DNA of 64,000 bases, taken from contig NC_083339.1 of the NCBI RefSeq assembly GCF_019175385.1, forward strand, positions 43,739,330-43,803,329. Direction: 5' to 3'. How positions within the stretch are numbered: position 1 is the first letter of the stretch; every line of letters starts with the position of its first letter. Origin of the DNA: Lycium barbarum. Lineage: Eukaryota; Streptophyta; Magnoliopsida; Solanales; Solanaceae. The notes under the pieces were generated by a model. That model made no database searches. It saw nothing but the letters and a program-made list of their open reading frames with translations, and had not been told where the DNA came from. The position numbers and the translations under genes are program-made. Shown one piece after another: positions 1 through 11,471 of the stretch.

Positions 1-53
1 TGATTCAATTTTTCTTGCGGATAATTCGACGTATAAATATACGGGGTATAACA
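1..53 (-). mobile_element. End of a minus-strand LTR (family B) inserted in Athila pol
   Basis: Read on the minus strand, the sequence ending at 53 begins TGTTATACCCCGTATA. This closely resembles the starts of the family B LTRs at 5821 (plus) and 25356 (minus), which begin TGTTATATCCCGTATTT. Athila reverse transcriptase/RNase H coding sequence starts directly after it, at about 58. I infer that a family B LTR or element, mostly left of the window, interrupts the Athila pol gene here. The predicted target duplication begins at 54, but its partner lies outside the window. Confidence 0.6.
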
Positions 54-57
54 TCAT

Positions 58-1865
58 ATGAAATCCTTTGAAGGTCTAAAGAAGAGATTGGTAACTGCAC
101 CAATAATCATTGCACCTGACTGGAACTTGCCATTTGAGTTAATGTGTGATGCAAGTGACAACGCTGTGCGGGCTGTGCTGGGACAGCGACGAGAGAAAGT
201 TTTTCATTCTATCTACTATGCTAGCAAGATGTTAGACGCTGCCCAATCGATTACACTGTGACAGAGAAGGAGCTGCTAGCTGTTGTTTATGCGTTCGATA
301 AGTTTCGGTCCTATCTTGTCGGAACACGTGCTATTGTTTACACAAACCATGCAGCTATTCGCTACTTGTTCAGCAAGAAGGATGCTAAACCCAGGTTGAT
401 TCGGTGGATTCTTCTGTTGCAAGAATTTGATATTGAGATTAAAGATCGGAAGGGAGCGGAGAACCAAGTTGCGGACCACCTGTCTAGATTGGACAACCAT
501 AACCATTTTGTTGAGGATGTTCTAATTCGGGAGTCTTTGCCTGACGAGCAGCTATTTGCAATTCCTGCTGCCGAAGTTCCATGGTATGCTGATATTGTGA
601 ACTTGATCATAAGTGGGATGTACCCACCTAAATCCACTTCATAGCATAGAAAGAAGTTATATCATGACTCTCGGTTTTACATATGGGATGAGTCGTATTT
701 GTTTAAGCAAGGAACTGATCAGCTAGTGAGGAGATGCATTCCACAGACTGAGGTGGGTCAAGTGTTGGAGAGTTGTCATTCTTCCCCATATGGGGGACAC
801 TTTCAAGGTGATCATACTGTTGCAAAGGTATTACAATCTGGCTTCTATTGGCCCACCCTCTTCAAAGATGCCCATGCATTTGCTAGAGGTTGTGATCGAT
901 GTCAACGAACGGGAAATATCTCTAAGAGGCACGAGATGCCTCTGACGAACATATTAGAGGTGGAGATATTTGACGTTTGGGGCATCGACTTTATGGGGCC
1001 TTTCATACCATCCTTCGGTAACAGGTACATTCTGCTTGCTGTCGATTATGTTTCAAAATAGGTAAAGGCAGTCCCTCTTCCAACTAATGATGCGAAGGTG
1101 GTGGTGAATTTTGTGCGAAAGAATATATTCGTGAGGTTTGGAACTCCGCGGGCCATGATCATCGATGGAGGTACCCACTTCTGCAACAGCCTACTGAAGA
1201 ACCTTCTGGCGAAATATGGGGTGAAGCATAAGGTGTCTACAGCTTACCACCCACAGACATGCGGACAGGTGGAGGTCTCAAATAGAGAGGTAACGCAAAT
1301 CTTAGAGAAAACTGTGAACGCTCAGAGGAAGGATTGGGAAATGAAGTTGGATGACGCTTTATAGGCGTATCGCACAGCATATAAAACCCCCATCGGAGCT
1401 TCTCCTTACAGGTTAGTCTATGGTAAGGCATGTCATTTGCCGGTTGAGCTAGAGCACAAAGCATATTGGGCAATCAAAAAGCTCAATCTTGATATGAGCT
1501 TGGCCGGAGAGAAGAGGTTGTTGCAGCTGCACGAGCTTGATGAATTCAGATTGGGGGCGTATGAGAAAGCAAAGTTGTACAAGGAGAAAACAAAGCGATG
1601 GCACGACAAGCATATACATCATCGTGATTTCACCCCAGAGCAGCAGGTACTACTCTTCAACTCTAGGCTGCGGTTGTTTCCGGGAAAACTTAAGTCCCGA
1701 TGGTCTGGCCCATTTGTTGTGTCGCAAATCACACCCTATGGGGCCGTCGAAATACAAACTATGGATGGGGTGCGCAAGTTCTTGGTCAATGGACAGCGCC
1801 TCAAGCGATATTGGGGCAGAAATTTTGACAAGGAAAAGGAGCAAGTGCTCCTCGATGACGAGTAG
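58..1865 (+). pseudogene. pol: Athila pol remnant: end of RT, RNase H, integrase
   Basis: The enzyme would finish cDNA synthesis, degrade template RNA and integrate the copy. The remnant opens in the RT-RNase H connection (APDWNLPFELMCDASD, RNase H first Asp), continues through [15 protein letters not shown] and ADHLSRL, then the integrase zinc finger (CHSSPYGGH, CDRCQ), the catalytic core (GIDFMGPF, then IIDGGTHF) and a C-terminal GPFVV segment. A frameshift near 250 shifts the frame to the one used up to 1865. In-frame TAG stops lie at 642-644, 1059-1061 and 1362-1364. The last two replace Trp residues expected after YVSK and DDAL, as TGG to TAG changes. Most of the RT lies left of the family B insertion and is missing here. 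Clearly non-functional. Confidence 0.9.
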
Positions 1866-2140
1866 AGAAGTATATGCGTCGTGCCGCGACGTTAACTCAA
1901 GCGCTTCTCGGGAGGCAACCCGAGTTTGTAATGTAATTAAAAAAAAAGTGTCGTGCCACGACCTTAACTAAGGCACTGGTTTGGGAGGCAACCCAACTTT
2001 TGTAGCATATATGTCATATGTGTGTTCATGTTGCAGGACCCAATAATGAGTAGGAACAATAAACACTCGAAGCAGATAATGAAACAGCTCCAGCGTTGTG
2101 TGTGCTTTGCCCATGTGTCTCATGGCAATCGCACAACGGG
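1866..2140 (+). repeat. Duplicated hairpin motif just after Athila pol
   Basis: Two diverged copies of a unit follow the pol stop. Each has GTGCC(G/A)CGAC, then GTTAACTCAAGCGC or a variant, then a small hairpin: CTCGGGAGGCAACCCGAG at 1907-1924 and TTGGGAGGCAACCCAA at 1981-1996. No ORF is supported here. The role is unknown; a transcript structure signal is possible. Confidence 0.6.
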
Positions 2141-2500
2141 TAAGCAGGCCAAAATTTTGGCTAAGTCCAAAGTTCAAAGAGGGGTGCATTGTGTGCTGGT
2201 CATGCGACGCATGGCCAGCGCATGAAGGGAACTCAGAGCCAAAAAATTTCTAAGTATAAAGTTCAGAGAGGAGTGCATTGTGCGCTGGTCATGCGTCGCA
2301 TGGTCAGCGCATGATCATAAATCAGAGCAAAATTTTGGCTAAGTCTAAAGTTCGGAGAGGGGTGCATTGTGCGCTGGTCATGCGACGCATGGCCAGCGCA
2401 TGAAGAGAAATCAGAGCAAAAATTTTCTAAGTGTCAAGTTCAGAAAGGGGGATCGTGTGCGTTGACCATGCGACGCATGGCCATAGCACGGGTCGGCCCA
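2141..2500 (+). repeat. Four tandem repeats of about 89 bp, each with a long palindrome
   Basis: Palindrome centres recur at about 2192-2222, 2281-2310, 2370-2400 and 2457-2488, a period of 87-89 bp. Each carries arms of the form GCGCTGGTCATGCG / CGCATGGCCAGCGC, able to form a stem of about 14 bp. Between palindromes the units share AAGTTCAGAGAGG-like sequence. The same palindrome recurs in the Athila 3' LTR (7961-7990, a half copy near 8024-8045, and 8069-8099), directly ahead of its TATA box. Confidence 0.8.
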
Positions 2501-2563
2501 GTTCGAATTCTTTTAAAAACAATAAGACACGGCCGACTCCCACTTAATCCCCACTTCTCACAA

Positions 2564-2585
2564 CCCCCCCCCCCCCCCCCCCCCC
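2564..2585 (+). repeat. Poly-C tract, 22 nt
   Basis: An uninterrupted run of 22 C lies in the likely leader of the third Athila ORF. Such runs are prone to polymerase slippage and sequencing error, so the exact length is uncertain. Confidence 0.9.
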
Positions 2586-2685
2586 TCTAAAATTGCTCTC
2601 AACCGAACCCAAACACAAAAACCATTCTCCCAATCCCTTCCAGCTCCAAGAAAAGTAGTGTCAATCATCTCCTCCACAACACAAG

Positions 2686-3336
2686 GTAAGAATTTGTGTG
2701 TTTTCATCAATGAAATCCTATTCCTTCTTTCCCCTTTTTGTTGGGTTGAGATATTGATAAATAAGGGTTTGTGGGTTGGGTGAATTTGTATGGGTGTTTT
2801 GGTATTGGGTTGTTTGTAAAGAGTGTTGGATGCTAGAACAATGATTCCCAAACATAAGGGAGGGTTTTACAACCCTCCATTGTTGCAAAACTTCAAGGGA
2901 TAGTTCTATGCCCACAAGTTGCTTGATAAAATTCCTCAATTAAGTTTCATGTGATTTTTGTGAAGTCTTGAGTAGCAAATAAACATGAAACAACATTCTA
3001 AACCATAGGGCACTGCCATGAACCCTCATAGGTCATTCAACATGCTTTTCCTTGTTTTGTAGGATAGTCTTTAATTCATTAATTTTGTCATTTTCGGCTA
3101 AAAATTAGTTAACTTCTTTGTTTTGAGTTTTGTGTATCATAGTCGGAAGTAAGTGTGGGGTCATTTCACGACCCCACTGGAGATTCATTAAAGCCATGAG
3201 AGTACCCGAACATCAAGAAATATGATCATTCAATGCATAAACACACAGCTTGCAATAAGTGTGGGGTCGTTTCACGACCCTGCTTGGTTTAAAATTTGCT
3301 AACAAAGTTAGATGTTTGTGTATTGAATCTCCACAG
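2686..3336 (+). other. Putative intron in the leader of the third Athila ORF
   Basis: A good donor (CACAAG then GTAAGAATTTG) at 2686 and a good acceptor (TTGAATCTCCACAG) ending at 3336 bracket a T-rich stretch. The ATG of the downstream ORF lies five bases after the acceptor, at 3342. Two hairpin-forming copies of GTGGGGTCNTTTCACGACCC occur inside, near 3156-3178 and 3261-3283. Splicing is inferred from the signals only. Confidence 0.45.
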
Positions 3337-3341
3337 GTACA

Positions 3342-4616
3342 ATGGTAAACAAAGGCAAGGGTAAAGTGGACGAGTCAGGCCCGTCACAAGGTTCCAAGAA
3401 AAGTAGAGGTGGCAAGCACACCCCCACTAAGAAAGGGGCAACAACTCGTAGTGGAAAGCAACCAGTGGTACCTATCCCTCGGGCCTCTTCCCAGAGGCCT
3501 CGACCTACCTTTTACGGGACTGGGTTGGCAGAAGAATGGTAAAAAGAGTTCCCCTTGGCTGATGGATATGTGCACGAACGGCCTGTCAACAAGGTGGCGT
3601 TGAATAAAAAGTTCAGGGGAATTTACAATCAAATAGTCGAAATGGGCTGGAGCGCAGTATTTGATAACCCAGGGTCGATAAACATTGACATGGTTCTGGA
3701 GCTTTACTCCAACATTATTTTGGCAAGAACAGAGGGTGGCGAGCCTCATCATTCAGTGCAATTGAGGGGTGAATGGGTGTCGTTGACAGCTTTCACTTTG
3801 TGTGCACAATTGGGAGTTCTAGACCATCCTGTGGGCCCATTGTTCGAGTTCATAAAAAGGCCTGACTATAAGGCCATTCGGGAAACCTTGTGTGGCCCTG
3901 AATCCATGGCGAAGTGGGCAAGATATCGAGAGGATCCGAGGAAGCACAAGACTATGCTAATGTGTGATTTTCTGAAGGAGGCACGAGTGTGGCAACGACT
4001 CCTAAATTACCGCATTATGCCTCTTGACCACTTCACCACCGTGCTGAAAGAGAGAGTGGCAATAGTGTGCTTCTTCTTGACTGGGCAGCCGGTCAATATT
4101 GGATACTGGATGCTTCAGGATATGATCCGCATCAGGGAGGGCAAATCCCTCAAGCTCAGTTTTGGAAACACACTTACAGCATATCTGAGGAAGTTGGTCC
4201 CGCACTTGGAGAGTAAGTATGACAGAGTGCTTGAGTGCCCAGATAACCCGATAGACATCTCTAATGTCAAAGCCCCTGAGTAGAGCAAGTTCAACTTGAC
4301 TCCAGCACAAGAAAGATCGGCTCAATCGACCATGCTAACACAACTATACAAGATGGCGGTACTCGCTAGTGAGCAGTTTGAGCTAGATATCTCAAGTGTG
4401 TTTGCTGAATGTCTTCACACCACTTACTCAAGAGTGCTCATTGGAGAGGAGGGCAGGCTGCCCGGTGATGAGGACTTGTGTTCTGCGGATCTCATAGCCG
4501 CTGAGATGGAGGAGGGTAGTGAAGAAGCATCCGAGGCACAGGATGCTAAGGATGATGAGGAAGAAGATGCCTAGTCGTCTGGTGGCGAGGCTGAGGATGA
4601 TGAAAATGATGACTAG
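3342..4616 (+). pseudogene. Athila third ORF (env-like position, putative plant transposon protein)
   Basis: One frame runs from ATG at 3342 to the final TAG at 4614-4616, broken by in-frame stops at 3540-3542 (TAA), 4281-4283 (TAG) and 4572-4574 (TAG). That gives about 424 codons. The N-terminus is basic and low complexity (GKGKVDESGPSQGSKKSRGG). The middle is a folded-looking domain with KKEFPLADGYVHER-like sequence, LRGEWVSLTAFTLCAQLG and RVAIVCFFLTGQPVNIGYWM. The C-terminus is very acidic (EEASEAQDAKDDEEEDA). Position after pol matches the env-like ORF of Athila elements, but I see no signal peptide, no clear membrane anchor and no furin-type site, so an envelope role is not supported. 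It resembles proteins labelled putative plant transposon protein. Function unknown. Confidence 0.7.
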
Positions 4617-5820
4617 GCCCTAGAGGGCCTCAGGGAGTATTTCTTGCCTTACTTTGTTTTTAAATTTTTCCATCTATATGCTTCGAGGGCAAAGCATGAT
4701 TTAAGTGTGGGGTGGGAAATACGTCCCTTGTAACAACATTTTGAGGTTAAGGATGGTGATCAAGTTGCCATAGGTTTTCTTTTTGATAGTGTTTGAGTCG
4801 TTGAGTAAAAAAAAAAAGAGATTTTTTTTCTAGCGTTAGGTTTTCTTGGTAGCTTTTTGAGTCCCTCGTTAGTGGCACACACCATCCACCCCCTTGGGTT
4901 ATCTTTTGACCTCGGCTCTTTCCTAAGGGGGGACCTTTGAACCGGGTTAGATTTTTTAGTTTTTTAGAAGAGTCGTAGGAGTCAAGCTTGTCAGACCACT
5001 CGAATGCTAGGTGCTCAAGTTAGGTAGAATGTGGAAATCATGAGTTTTTCTTGAAAATCTTTAAAAAGCATGCTTAAAAATAGGCAACCCACCTCAAAAC
5101 ATTTCTGTAGTAGACTGCATTGACTCATGTATGACCCACTTGGCACGATTTGTGATAGTTGCTTGATTAGATGGTTGTATGAATCTGTTTTGTGTTGATT
5201 ATGTGTTGTGTGTGATGTGAGGAAACTCTGGTATTATCCCTGCTTGATAATGGTGACTAGAACTTGCCCGGTGTGTTTGTGAAGCGACATTGAGTGAGAA
5301 GTTCAGGAAGTGATCTAGGCATTTCTTTGTTAGCCAAAGTTTGAAACGTCGCTTGCCTACCCTTTGTGTATGTATATCCCTAGTCAACCTCGTTGATCCT
5401 TTAGCCTTTTTTTTACAACAGCCAATTAGCCTACTGTCGTTGTTCTTATTGACCCAATTTGATCCCTGATTTACTCCTTAGGCACTTTTAATGGTTACTT
5501 ATTGAATTGGAGTTAGGATGTGAAGTTAAGGGAGGATTGTTGAATGACATTAGAAATGAAGTCTATGGGTGTGTCTGAAGGGTAGATGATGGTTAGTGGG
5601 AAATATAAAATAATAAAAAAAAGAACTGAAAAACAGGAACTGTCTAGTTTGTCATCTGCGTTCTTAATGTCGTCTCCCACTAGTCTGTCAAAAACAAGAG
5701 GATGCTTAAACTTGAGAAAATAAATGGGTGTTGATAAGATAGAATGGGTAGCATGTGGATGAATGCTATGGGTGATGAAGGATGGTGCAGAAATGAACTA
5801 TGATTGTAAGGTATTAAAAG
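4617..5820 (+). other. Athila 3' untranslated region, first part
   Basis: No coding frame of note. Contains AAGTGTGGGGTGGG near 4702, A- and T-runs, and generally T-rich sequence, as is usual for the long noncoding region between the third ORF and the 3' LTR in this lineage. It resumes after the nested solo LTR, from 7114 to 7695. Confidence 0.6.
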
Positions 5821-7108
5821 TGTTATATCCCGTATTTTTGAACCTCGGAGTATCTGCTGGGGTGGGGCCCACACACCGAGATTTTTTTTGGAACATCTGA
5901 AAAGTCATATGAATCACATATGTAAAGTTAAACACAACTCATGAAGTACCCTTGGACCAAATCAAAGTGGAAACCCTCCAAACGAATATTTTTAAGAAAA
6001 CGTTTTCGGGTGACCTGACTTTGGGGGGCAAAAACTGTATTATAAGTTTGGAATTTCGAAAATACCTTGAAATAGAAGTTGTAGATAATTGAATTAGCTT
6101 TCCATCCATAGGTCATGGGTTCCCAGGTGACGTCGGTACAAGGAGTTATGAACGTTTTAAGGTCGAAAGGTCAGTGTGCTCTAAGTTACTCAGAAAGTCA
6201 TAGAATGTCTGTATAACCTTCGTAGATGATATTATATGTTTAGAGGGCACAATTTGAGCCCGCCGCCTTATTTGTTCTGAGGCGGGCCCACTATTTACGG
6301 TTTTGCCCCTAATGTGTTAAAGCTTCCTTTTTAAGCGATTTTTGAAAGAAATGTTTTAATTACCCTACTAATCGCTTAACGAATATTATTTTAAATATTC
6401 TGTTAAATATTATAAATTATTTTGACACTCGGAATGACTTCGGGAAAGTTATACTTCTGTAATTTATTATGATATCCGAAATACATTTATTATGATTCCG
6501 TCCGACTCCATTGGATTGGTTTGTCTTTGATACGCTTCATCGAGTCTTTGAAAACATTTATGATATTTTTAAATTGCATTAGTCTCTCACTACTCCATTC
6601 GTGGATGTCCCAATGTTTCCCACACTGAGCCCGGGCCAGGATATGTTGTCAAGCGTAATTCTCTGCATTGTTCGCCGCGCCCCGATGTGAGGGGGCAGGT
6701 ATACGCGTACATGGGTCTGTGGAGTATGATGTGCCATGTCCGCCTATTCTGATCTGATCTGTTATGGCCATTCTGATATGACATTTTATGATACGGGGCC
6801 ACGCCCCCTTTTCTGATTCCTCTGTATGGTGGCACCAGTGTCGGGAGGGTGACCACGTTCTGTCTGCCGAGTCCCGTGGCAGGGATCGGATATGATATGA
6901 CATATGTTTCTGTACACATGTTTGGGATACTTTGTTCTATGATGGCCTTATCGGCCTATGTGTGCCAAGTCTGCTTTTTCTGATAAATTCTGTAGCATCC
7001 ACTAATATTATTATATTATTATTCTGATAATATGCTAATTTGGGTATCGGGTACGTATAGGTGCCCAGCTAGGGCACTGGTCGCGGCCCACGGGGTTGGG
7101 TCGTGACA
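5821..7108 (+). mobile_element. Solo LTR (family B) with AAAAG target duplication
   Basis: Begins TGTTATATCCCGTATTTTTG and ends GGGTTGGGTCGTGACA, with TG...CA termini. It is flanked by AAAAG at 5816-5820 and 7109-7113, a perfect 5-bp target duplication. No internal coding sequence is present, so it is a solo LTR. Compared with the 3 kb copy at 22330-25356 it matches at both ends but lacks about 1.7 kb from the middle, which includes the likely promoter and leader, so it is probably internally deleted. Confidence 0.85.
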
Positions 7109-7695
7109 AAAAGTTCTTAGGGAGGTTAGTCACTATGTTCCAAAATATATCCTACCCGTCCCTTAAGCCTACATTGCAACCATACAAGTCCTAAGTGATC
7201 CTAAATTCACCTCACTCTAAGTTGCTGAACGGTTACACTAAGGGCAAGCATATGGTTCGTCATGTTTGAGCATTGGATATTCTTTGTGAGAGTGAGCGAT
7301 ATTGTTGCATCTTATGTCCATTGAAATAAGTCGTTTACCTTGTGTGAGATATGGACAAATCTCTTTTGGGTGAGGACACATAATTAATAGGAGACGGATG
7401 AAGTACTCCCTCTCGGGCAAGTAACAGGTCCTTTATGTCTTGAGTGGTGTCTGGAGTCATATGCATGTTTGTGAACGTATCTTTTCTTGAGAGGTTTGGT
7501 TGCTAAAATTTTGAAGCATAAGAAAATGGTGGTTTTGAAGCAGTGGCATGACTTTCAAGAATTGGCTCAATGTGTATGTTAATGCAATTTCGAAACTTGC
7601 ATATCCACTGAATTCTGATGTAGACATGTTTGAGTGGCAGGGCTAAGTAAGGTACTAGGGAATGTATGATAAGTGGTTGCTCGAGGGCGAGAAAA

Positions 7696-7709
7696 GTCTA
7701 AGTGGGGGG
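7696..7709 (+). other. Polypurine tract of Athila
   Basis: AGTCTAAGTGGGGGG directly precedes the TGTTG start of the 3' LTR, where the plus-strand primer is expected. Confidence 0.8.
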
Positions 7710-9061
7710 TGTTGATATTTGGCACAAATATCTAGATTTAGTGTCATTTACACTTTACTTCTTAGCACTTTCATCGCAAATTTGAATGTGAATTGTTGTA
7801 TATGAGCTTATGTTGGTATGTTTATATGAATAGGTATAACAGGGACCAACGAAGGGGATTCCGACCAGTTTTGAGTGATTTTGAGGCTGCGTACGTCGAT
7901 TGAACGTTGTGAAGGAAGTTCCAGCACTTGAAGGCAAAATCTTACCACTGAAGGGTCTCATGCGCTGGCCATGCGCCGCACAGCCAGCGCACAAAAACAC
8001 CCTTCCTGACTCTCAGAAGGACCATGCGTTGGTCATGCGCCGCACAAAAAGAACATAAAGGAGATCATGTGCTGGCCATGCGACGCACAGCCAGCGCACA
8101 AGCAGCGTCAGTTGTCCTATTCAGATCGGGATTGGGCTAACTTATCTCATATTTACCCTAGCATATAAATAGTCGTTTCTAACATTAGAATGACGGCTTG
8201 GACGACTTTTGAGAATTGTGAAACTCTTTCTAGGTTTTATTCCTCTTCTATTATTTTTCTTTACATCAAACACCCTATGTTAAACATGAATTCTTGTTCC
8301 CATTATCGAATCATGTGTAACTAAACACTTAAATTCTGGGGTTGTGGCGTAGCCGTGAATAGTGACGTTTGACAAGTATTTCAACCTTAGTAGCTTGTTC
8401 GTATGCAATTGCTTCGTTACTTCTGTGTTTAATTTCTTGATTGTCTGCGAAACAGTTGAGTTCTATTTACTCATTGATATACGTGCTTGGGAAAGACGTT
8501 GTTAATTTGGAGAAGAAGTAATGAAATTGTGATCTGAACATCCCTAAAGTTGGGCTAGGATTTGTGACTAGGATAGGAATATACGTAGTTACCACAATCA
8601 ATTATATACCGTGCTCTTATTGCATTTTTGATAGGTCAATACCATAGGAATATAGGAGGAGAATTATCTTGAATCGGTGAGTAGTGGTTCGGAATAATAC
8701 TACGAGACTAACAATCCGGTTAACTAGCTATTGTGAACAAAGTTGCTAAGGTGTGATACTTGACTGACTCAATAGGATTGGTGAACCAACCACGACCCTG
8801 GAATACTTCTAAAAATCTTGATAAAAGCCATTCTCAATTACGTTCTAAGCACAATTTCTGGATACATTATTAGTTAATTACATTATAGCATTTAGTTATA
8901 AAAGAACCAACACTTTTATTCTTCACTTGCATAGATAGTAAGCAATAGCTTATTTTCGTGAAATACTGGTCATAATTCTCTGTGGGTTCGACATCCGATT
9001 TATTTAATCACTTTATTACTTGTACGACCACGTACACTTGCGTGTGCATTTGGATGCAACA
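7710..9061 (+). mobile_element. Athila 3' LTR
   Basis: Starts TGTTGATATTTGG straight after the polypurine tract and ends GGATGCAACA, so the termini are the inverted pair TGTTG/CAACA. Length 1352 bp. It holds three palindrome copies (7961-7990, partial 8024-8045, 8069-8099) followed by a TATA-like GCATATAAATAG at about 8161-8172, which marks the likely promoter. The 5' LTR is outside the window, so age cannot be judged. The right-hand target duplication should be ATTAG (9062-9066). Confidence 0.85.
8161..8172 (+). promoter_or_regulatory. Likely TATA box of the Athila LTR
   Basis: GCATATAAATAG about 60 bp downstream of the last palindrome in the LTR. It is the only strong TATA-like match in the middle of the LTR, followed by a leader-like T-rich stretch. 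Confidence 0.5.
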
Positions 9062-9249
9062 ATTAGCCACAATCTGGGTGAGTAAATGAATAGCTCCCCT
9101 AACATCCATGTCTGAAGCATTAGGAGGTGTAGCTGTAGCATTAGTTGGGCGGCCGTCTGAGCCTGAATGTTCCCTTCTGTAACTGCATCAGTGGTAACCC
9201 TTTGGCTAGTAGCTATATTCCTCTTGTTGTACTTTCTTTTCAGAGCCAT
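9062..9249 (-). pseudogene. gag: Truncated gag start of a minus-strand chromovirus
   Basis: From ATG at 9249 on the minus strand the frame reads MALKRKYNKRNIATS. After a frameshift it carries sequence equivalent to GAIHLLTQIVA, which matches the conserved (E)AIHLLTQLVA near the N-terminus of the two Del Gag proteins in this window. It stops abruptly at 9062, where the Athila LTR begins, so the rest of gag and pol should lie left of the Athila element. Gag forms the particle shell. Confidence 0.65.
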
Positions 9250-9449
9250 TTTCTGAAATACGTAATTCGTACAGGTTAGAAGAATTCCTAAAAGTACTGC
9301 TCTAACTGCACAATCTAGAGTATGAAAGAAGTGAGACAATCCTGAATGTCTTGGTGGTCAACTGTTAATATGTGTTGGGCCCTGACATATATAAAAGTGA
9401 CCTTATTAGACACGGTTTCATAGACTCCCTAAGACACTTGAACCTAGTA

Positions 9450-9460
9450 CTCTGATACCA
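9450..9460 (-). other. Primer binding site, initiator Met tRNA type
   Basis: The plus strand reads CTCTGATACCA. On the minus strand this is TGGTATCAGAG, five bases inside the LTR edge at 9466. The same site is used by Del-1 at 39340. Confidence 0.8.
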
Positions 9461-9465
9461 AGCTT

Positions 9466-11471
9466 TGTCATGCCCCAAACCATGGTCTGGGCGTAACACA
9501 ACACTCGATGCCAGACTGCATGTGATCGAGCGAACCACATGGCTTACTGACTCAATATGGGCATGAACTATGCGGAATAACCAATGAACATGCATAATTT
9601 AAGTAAAGCGTGGGACCATAAATCATAAGTCTTAAAATATCATAATATCATAATGCGGAATAGTCTGAATAAACATAATAATAATGAGCCAAAATGGCTA
9701 GACGACTCCGAATATCTGACATAACATAACTGAATAGTGTAGAAAACCTCTATCATGAATCTGAACTGTAGAACATAGTTGTTGGGTCAAGACCCCCAAC
9801 ACACCTTAACTGCATAACTGACATAAATGTAAAAAATGACTAAACCCCGAAGAAGATGGGGCTCACCAAAAGCTGATACGTGGATGATCCTACTGAGCAG
9901 AGTCGCCATCTTATAAATCCGCACCTGCATCGTGAAATGCAGGCGCCCGAGAAATACAAAGGGGGCGTCAGCACATTGAATGTACTGGTGTGTAAAGCAA
10001 CTAAATGAAATAAACATGGTACATGAAATAACATGATGAGAGCTGAAACTGAAAATGAAACCTGGTCATGAACATGAATACACACACGCACACATACACA
10101 CACACCCACACCCGCGCGCGCACACACACACACACATAAATATACACACAAAATCATAAGTAAAAATATTTTAAATGGGGAGCTCATAAGTATACCTGAC
10201 AACATGAATCACCACGTGGGTACGTGGAGTCTGGTACCTGACCCGACCGGCAGAGCTCTCATACCTTGTCAGGGGTATAAGATATAAACATGGAATGAAA
10301 GGATCCAATCAATAAAGCATGAAGGAATCATCCTAAACATGGGCAGAGCGATTCTTATCCTACGGTGGTTAGCATAGTCTCAGGCTATTAAAGCCTTCTC
10401 GGTAATCTGTGCAACTCCAAAAGCATGAACATAATATAGGTAGCATCTGAGCCCATGGTTTTTTCATAAAACGTGACTTGCATTAGACATAGATGTAGTT
10501 ACATAATATACTTGCATGAAAACGTGTAAACATGTAAAGTGTTTCATGAAAATAAACATAGCAATTAATAACTTGCATGTAAGAACCCATGGAATGCAAA
10601 GGATGGGTTTTTCTCATGGATTACGGACAGATTCTCAATAACCAAAATGAAATATCAAGAACACAATAACGAACTACGTATAGAAACATGGTATCTCATG
10701 GTATATATACTTAGGGTTATTATGAACATATCTAAAACCCTATTTTTGGTGAACTCTTGTATAATCATGGAGGAACGTGGCGTGGGAAAGAACAAAGATG
10801 TTCCCACACGTGGATAGAAGACCTACATACCTTAATCGCTCCAAAAACTCGAGAAAAGTTTGAATCTTTGAAGAAGAATTCCCAAAATCTTGAGTCCTGA
10901 ACTTTGAGGTGGGTTTTCTTGAAAACCCTAGGTTAAGAACATTGAATTCATGCTTAATAATCATTAACATTGCTTAGAATTCACTTGGGATGATTAGAAC
11001 GGACTTACCTTAGTGTTCTTGGTGATGGAGGAGAAGAACATGCCATTATAGGGTTTAGGGACTTGTAAAAATAAAAATTAAAACTGAAACAGGTATTTAT
11101 ACATTTTGGTGCGATTAAGTTTTACGGACCAAATTATGGTCCGTAAAATCGGACAGTAATTAACAATGTCAATTTCCAGAATCTCCAGTAAAACACCTCC
11201 TTAATTACGATCACTGGTGAGGGTCGTAATTCATTTTACCATCCGTAATTTTGGTCATAATTTTCCATGTCTAATTTCCAGAATCCAAAGTGGATTTGAT
11301 GCCTTTTTATGGACCGGGATACAGCCCGTAATCTATTTTACGGCCCGTAACGTTGGGCGTAAAACTTGATCTCCTGAACTGCAGCAAAAATTTCAACTCC
11401 AACATTCTCCATCTGATTTTCTAAGTCTAGGATCATGGTCATAGCTTATGTTAAAGGTACGAGGTGTTACA
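9466..11471 (-). mobile_element. 5' LTR (family C) of a minus-strand chromovirus
   Basis: On the minus strand it begins TGTAACACCTCG at 11471 and ends GGTTTGGGGCATGACA at 9466, with the primer site directly after. Length 2006 bp. A cluster of inverted repeats built on TTACGGNCCGTAA lies at about 11112-11362, near the LTR start in its own orientation. A TATA-like TGTATAAATACC follows at about 11094-11105. A CA-rich microsatellite lies at about 10077-10138. Its other LTR and most coding sequence are outside the window. Confidence 0.8.
10077..10138 (+). repeat. CA/CG microsatellite
   Basis: Mostly ACACAC with short CGCGCG and CCCACAC interruptions, inside the family C LTR. Confidence 0.9.

Larger units (their letters stand above)
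54..9061 (+). mobile_element. Athila-lineage Ty3/gypsy retrotransposon, 3' part (5' part outside window)
   Basis: Order seen: RNase H, integrase, noncoding block with repeats, a third ORF in the env-like position, long 3' untranslated part, polypurine tract, 3' LTR. The integrase C-terminal stretch [15 protein letters not shown] and the extra ORF downstream of pol are typical of the Athila lineage. All reading frames are broken. A solo LTR (5821-7108) is nested in the 3' untranslated part. On the right the element abuts the gag start of a minus-strand chromovirus at 9062, so it probably inserted into that gag. Confidence 0.85.

Noticed and set aside
2558..2851. Minus-strand frame with a poly-Gly end
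   Set aside because: The Gly run is the reverse of the poly-C tract; the frame overlaps the leader and putative intron of the Athila third ORF.
3342..4616. Viral envelope gene
   Set aside because: Only the position suggests env. No signal peptide, fusion peptide or membrane anchor is visible.
9840..10205. 121-codon minus-strand frame with VCVCVCA runs
   Set aside because: It is a translation of the CA/CG microsatellite inside an LTR.
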